NCBI RefSeq assembly: GCF_040499845.1
Contig: NZ_CP159342.1
Span: forward strand, 3,472,001 to 3,536,000
Reading direction: 5' to 3'
DNA length: 64,000 bases
Source of the DNA: Micromonospora sp. CCTCC AA 2012012
GTDB taxonomy: Bacteria > Actinomycetota > Actinomycetes > Mycobacteriales > Micromonosporaceae
Shown here: in pieces, positions 61,812 through 64,000 of the stretch
How the letters are laid out: every line of letters begins with the position of its first letter
Position numbering within the stretch: the first letter of the stretch is position 1
Made by a program: the position numbers and the translations under genes
The notes under the pieces: model-generated
The model's input: the letters and a program-made list of their open reading frames with translations, nothing else
Told to the model about the DNA's origin: nothing
Databases searched by the model: none

Positions 61812-63350
61812 TCAGTTGACGCTCACGGCCGACCAGGCGGCGGCGACCGTGTTGTACTCCGCGCTGCCGGCGCCGTACAGGTCCTTGGCGGCCGACAGGG
61901 TGGCGGTGCGGGCGCCGGTGTAGCCGGTCCGCGAGGTCATGTAGGTGGTGAGGGCGCGGTACCAGATCGCACCGGCCTTGGCGTTGCCCAGACCGGTCAC
62001 GGTGCTGCCGTTGCAGGTCGGGCTGTTGCCGTACGACGACGAGCCGCTGCCGACGGCGAGCAGGTAGAAGAAGTGGTTCGCCACGCCGGACGAGTAGTGG
62101 ACGTCCAGGCGGCCCACCGAGCTGCTGTAGCAGTCCGCCGAGCTGCCGTCCTTGGACGGCTTGTCCATGTAGCGCAGCGGGACGCCGGAGGTGCGCACCT
62201 TCTCGCCGATCAGGTAGTCGCCCGGGTCCTTGGCGTTGTTCGCGTAGAACTCGACCAGGGTGCCGAAGATGTCGCTGGTGGCCTCGTTGAGGCCGCCGGA
62301 CTCACCGCTGTAGCGCAGACCCGCGGTGTTGCTGGTGACGCCGTGGCTCATCTCGTGCCCGGCGACGTCCAGCGAGGTCAGCGGGTACCAGCCGGAGCCG
62401 CCGTCGCCGTAGGTCATGCAGAAGCAGGAGTCGCTCCAGAACGCGTTGGCGTAGTTGGTGCTGTAGTGCACCCGGCTGTACGCGCCGACCCCGTCGTTGC
62501 GGATGCCGTTGCGGCCGAAGGTGTTCTTGTAGAAGTCCCAGGTCTCCTGCGCGCCGAAGGCGGCGTCCGCGGCGGCGGTCTGCCGGTTGGCCAGGGTGCC
62601 GTCACCGAAGACGTTCGAGGTGCTGGTGACCAGGGTGCCGGTGCCGCTGGTGCCACCGTTGAGGTCGTAGGTCTTGTGCCCGCCCCGGGTGGCGTCGGCG
62701 AGCTGCCAGGTGCCGCCGGAGGCGGTGCTGCCCACGGTCACCGAGCCGGAGTGGAAGGTGTTTCCGGTGCCGTCGCGCTGCACACCCTCCCACGAGTCGC
62801 GGACCTTGCCGCTGGTGGCGTCGACCAGCACGTGCAGCTCGCTGGGGGTGCCGTCGGCGTACGCGCCGCCCACGACGACCTCGTAGGCCAGGGCGGTGCC
62901 GGCGGCCTCGGCGTCGTACACGAGCTGGCTACCGTCGACGCGGCGGGTGGCGGCGGTGGAGGCGGCCAGTGCGGCGCGGCCCGCGGCGGCGGCGCTGACC
63001 TTGGCCTTCGCGCCCCGGGTGGGGGCCGCGGCGAGGCTCTGGCTGGCGCCCCGCCAGGTGTTGCCCTTGCCCAGGTGGACGACGGTGTCGCCGCCGAGGA
63101 CCGGCAGGCCGTCCTGGTAGCGGTTGAGCCGGACGTGCTCCGTGCCGTCGGCGTCCTTCGACACGTTCTTCAGGGTGAAGTTCGAGCCGTCGGCGACCAG
63201 CGAGCTGCCCGAGTGGGCCTTGAGCTGCGCCACCGCGCGGGTGAACGCGTCACTGGAGACCGGCGCGGCGGAGGCCGTGCTCGGCAGCGTGCCGGCCGCG
63301 GCCAGCAGCGCGGCCGTGGCCAGTCCGCCCAGGAGAGTGGTACGACGCAT
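61812..63350 (-). CDS. Secreted M4 (thermolysin-family) zinc metalloprotease
   Basis: The protein has 512 residues from ATG 63350 (GGTAGGAA upstream). It contains a signal peptide (1-29), FTP/PepSY-type propeptide (about 30-200) and catalytic domain. The zinc site is H332-E333-x2-H336 (GHEMSHGV), the third ligand Glu lies in GGLNEATSD, and the catalytic His in LDVHYSSGVANHFFY. A neutral protease secreted for nutrition. It is the second large secreted metalloprotease in the window and is unrelated to the first. Confidence 0.95.
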   Translation of the reverse strand: MRRTTLLGGLATAALLAAAGTLPSTASAAPVSSDAFTRAVAQLKAHSGSSLVADGSNFTLKNVSKDADGTEHVRLNRYQDGLPVLGGDTVVHLGKGNTWRGASQSLAAAPTRGAKAKVSAAAAGRAALAASTAATRRVDGSQLVYDAEAAGTALAYEVVVGGAYADGTPSELHVLVDATSGKVRDSWEGVQRDGTGNTFHSGSVTVGSTASGGTWQLADATRGGHKTYDLNGGTSGTGTLVTSTSNVFGDGTLANRQTAAADAAFGAQETWDFYKNTFGRNGIRNDGVGAYSRVHYSTNYANAFWSDSCFCMTYGDGGSGWYPLTSLDVAGHEMSHGVTSNTAGLRYSGESGGLNEATSDIFGTLVEFYANNAKDPGDYLIGEKVRTSGVPLRYMDKPSKDGSSADCYSSSVGRLDVHYSSGVANHFFYLLAVGSGSSSYGNSPTCNGSTVTGLGNAKAGAIWYRALTTYMTSRTGYTGARTATLSAAKDLYGAGSAEYNTVAAAWSAVSVN

Positions 63351-63713
63351 GAAGTTCCTACCTTCACTAGGACTGCCGGTCGGGGGGGTGCCGACCGACG
63401 GGTGGTCCGCCGGTGGTGGGCGACAGACCGGTCGCGTCCCCGCAGGTGACAGGGCGTGACGGCGCACACGGGATCGATGAACGAAAGATCCTCGATGCGT
63501 TGTTGCATATTTTTGCGCCATCGGGCCCTTCTCTGTCACGACCTACGGACAAGATTTTTTCCGTGACTTTTCGTGTTCCGTCAACCACGCGGTGAGATGA
63601 GGCTCTGCCGAGGGGGTGTCGTCCGCCGCGTCGCGTGGCAACCTGTCGCATCCCTCGGGCAGGATGCTCCTCGTGCGCCACCACCGGAACGACCAGCCGA
63701 CCGGAGCCCGCCG
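63351..63713. other. Intergenic region between the M4 protease and HerA-like genes
   Basis: A notable AT-rich patch (about 63475-63575, with runs such as ATATTTTTG and GATTTTTTCC) lies 130-220 nt upstream of the protease start. It probably holds the protease promoter, but no clear -35/-10 pair was found. No gene is supported. Confidence 0.5.
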
Positions 63714-64000
63714 ATGACCGACGACCTGCTCGACGGCCCCGGCGAGGTCGTCGGCCGGGTGCTCGGCACCGCCGACGCCACCCCGCTCACCTTCTGGACC
63801 GCCGTCGCCCCCGGCAGCTACCTCCAGCTCGACGACGTCGTGGTGACCCGCCGTGAGCTGCCCGACCGCGAGCCGGTGACGATCGCCGGCGTGGTCACCC
63901 AGGTGCGGGCCCGGCACGAGGGCGCGCAGTTCGACTCCGACGTCTTTGCCATCGCCGACGGCACCCTGCCGGCCCAGGTCCAGGAGGCCGCCGAGGTCAC
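63714..64000 (+). CDS. HerA-like ATPase, N-terminal part (3' end outside window)
   Basis: The first 95 codons from ATG 63714 are visible. The sequence GEVVGRVLGTADATPLTFW, then GSYLQLDDVVV and VVTQVRARHEGAQFDSDVF fits the HAS-barrel N-terminal domain of HerA-type DNA-translocating ATPases. The P-loop lies beyond the window. A defence or DNA-repair role cannot be judged from this part. Confidence 0.7.
   Translation, partial: MTDDLLDGPGEVVGRVLGTADATPLTFWTAVAPGSYLQLDDVVVTRRELPDREPVTIAGVVTQVRARHEGAQFDSDVFAIADGTLPAQVQEAAEV

Noticed and set aside
60162..63449. Plus-strand open frame of 1095 codons opposite the membrane hydrolase and M4 protease
   Set aside because: It crosses two tandem terminators and two clear enzyme genes; shadow of minus-strand coding.

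Overview
The window is high-GC actinobacterial DNA, most likely from a Micromonospora-type member of the Micromonosporaceae. The evidence is extreme GC3, frequent GTG starts, a type VII secretion (ESX) locus with a polymorphic toxin, a CebR-type cellulose regulon, BsaP next to bioB, and U-tract-poor terminator hairpins. This taxonomic call rests on gene content only. No rRNA, CRISPR array, insertion sequence or replication origin was seen.

Positions 1-28400 form one large type VII secretion region. The core genes are a partial eccE-like gene, eccC, eccD, eccB and a mycosin (mycP) that has lost all its catalytic residues. A block of accessory genes follows: two paralogous zinc-ribbon proteins, a membrane-anchored protein, an SseB-family protein and a WHH-nuclease-like/SUKH fusion. 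Next is a minus-strand operon of two WXG100-like genes, a YbaB-like gene, an EspC-like gene, an 8-kb polymorphic toxin gene and two duplicated immunity genes. The toxin ORF carries three stacked toxin-like domains: an HEIDH zincin, a GNAT-like domain and a nucleotidyltransferase-like domain. A 75-codon immunity-like gene is overprinted inside it in another frame. A divergent operon (24725-28394) encodes long Thr-rich and Pro-rich partner proteins.

Positions 28400-36400 are mixed: a lipoprotein, a secreted metzincin-type protease, two tRNA clusters (Gly-Val and Gly-Cys-Val) around a DUF6458 gene, a TetR regulator, an AlkB alkane hydroxylase with an upstream palindrome, a surface protein and a methyltransferase. 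Positions 36451-40224 carry biotin synthesis: bioF-bioD diverge from bioB-bsaP-GNAT.

Positions 40244-56305 contain a GH9 cellulase, an LPLTG-anchored protein, an aldehyde dehydrogenase, two ACT-domain proteins, an APH-like kinase and the cellobiose locus cebE-cebF-cebG-bglC-cebR. CebR-like palindromes stand upstream of both the cellulase and cebE. The cellulase would release cellobiose, CebEFG would import it, BglC would cleave it and CebR would repress the set.

The last 8 kb hold a pRiA4b ORF-3-like protein, a RibD-C reductase, YidD with an odd N-terminal extension, two alpha/beta hydrolases, a DUF7144-like membrane protein, an M4 metalloprotease and the start of a HerA-like ATPase gene. 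Several genes appear to have leaderless transcripts, with a TANNNT-like -10 element 6-7 nt before the start codon.
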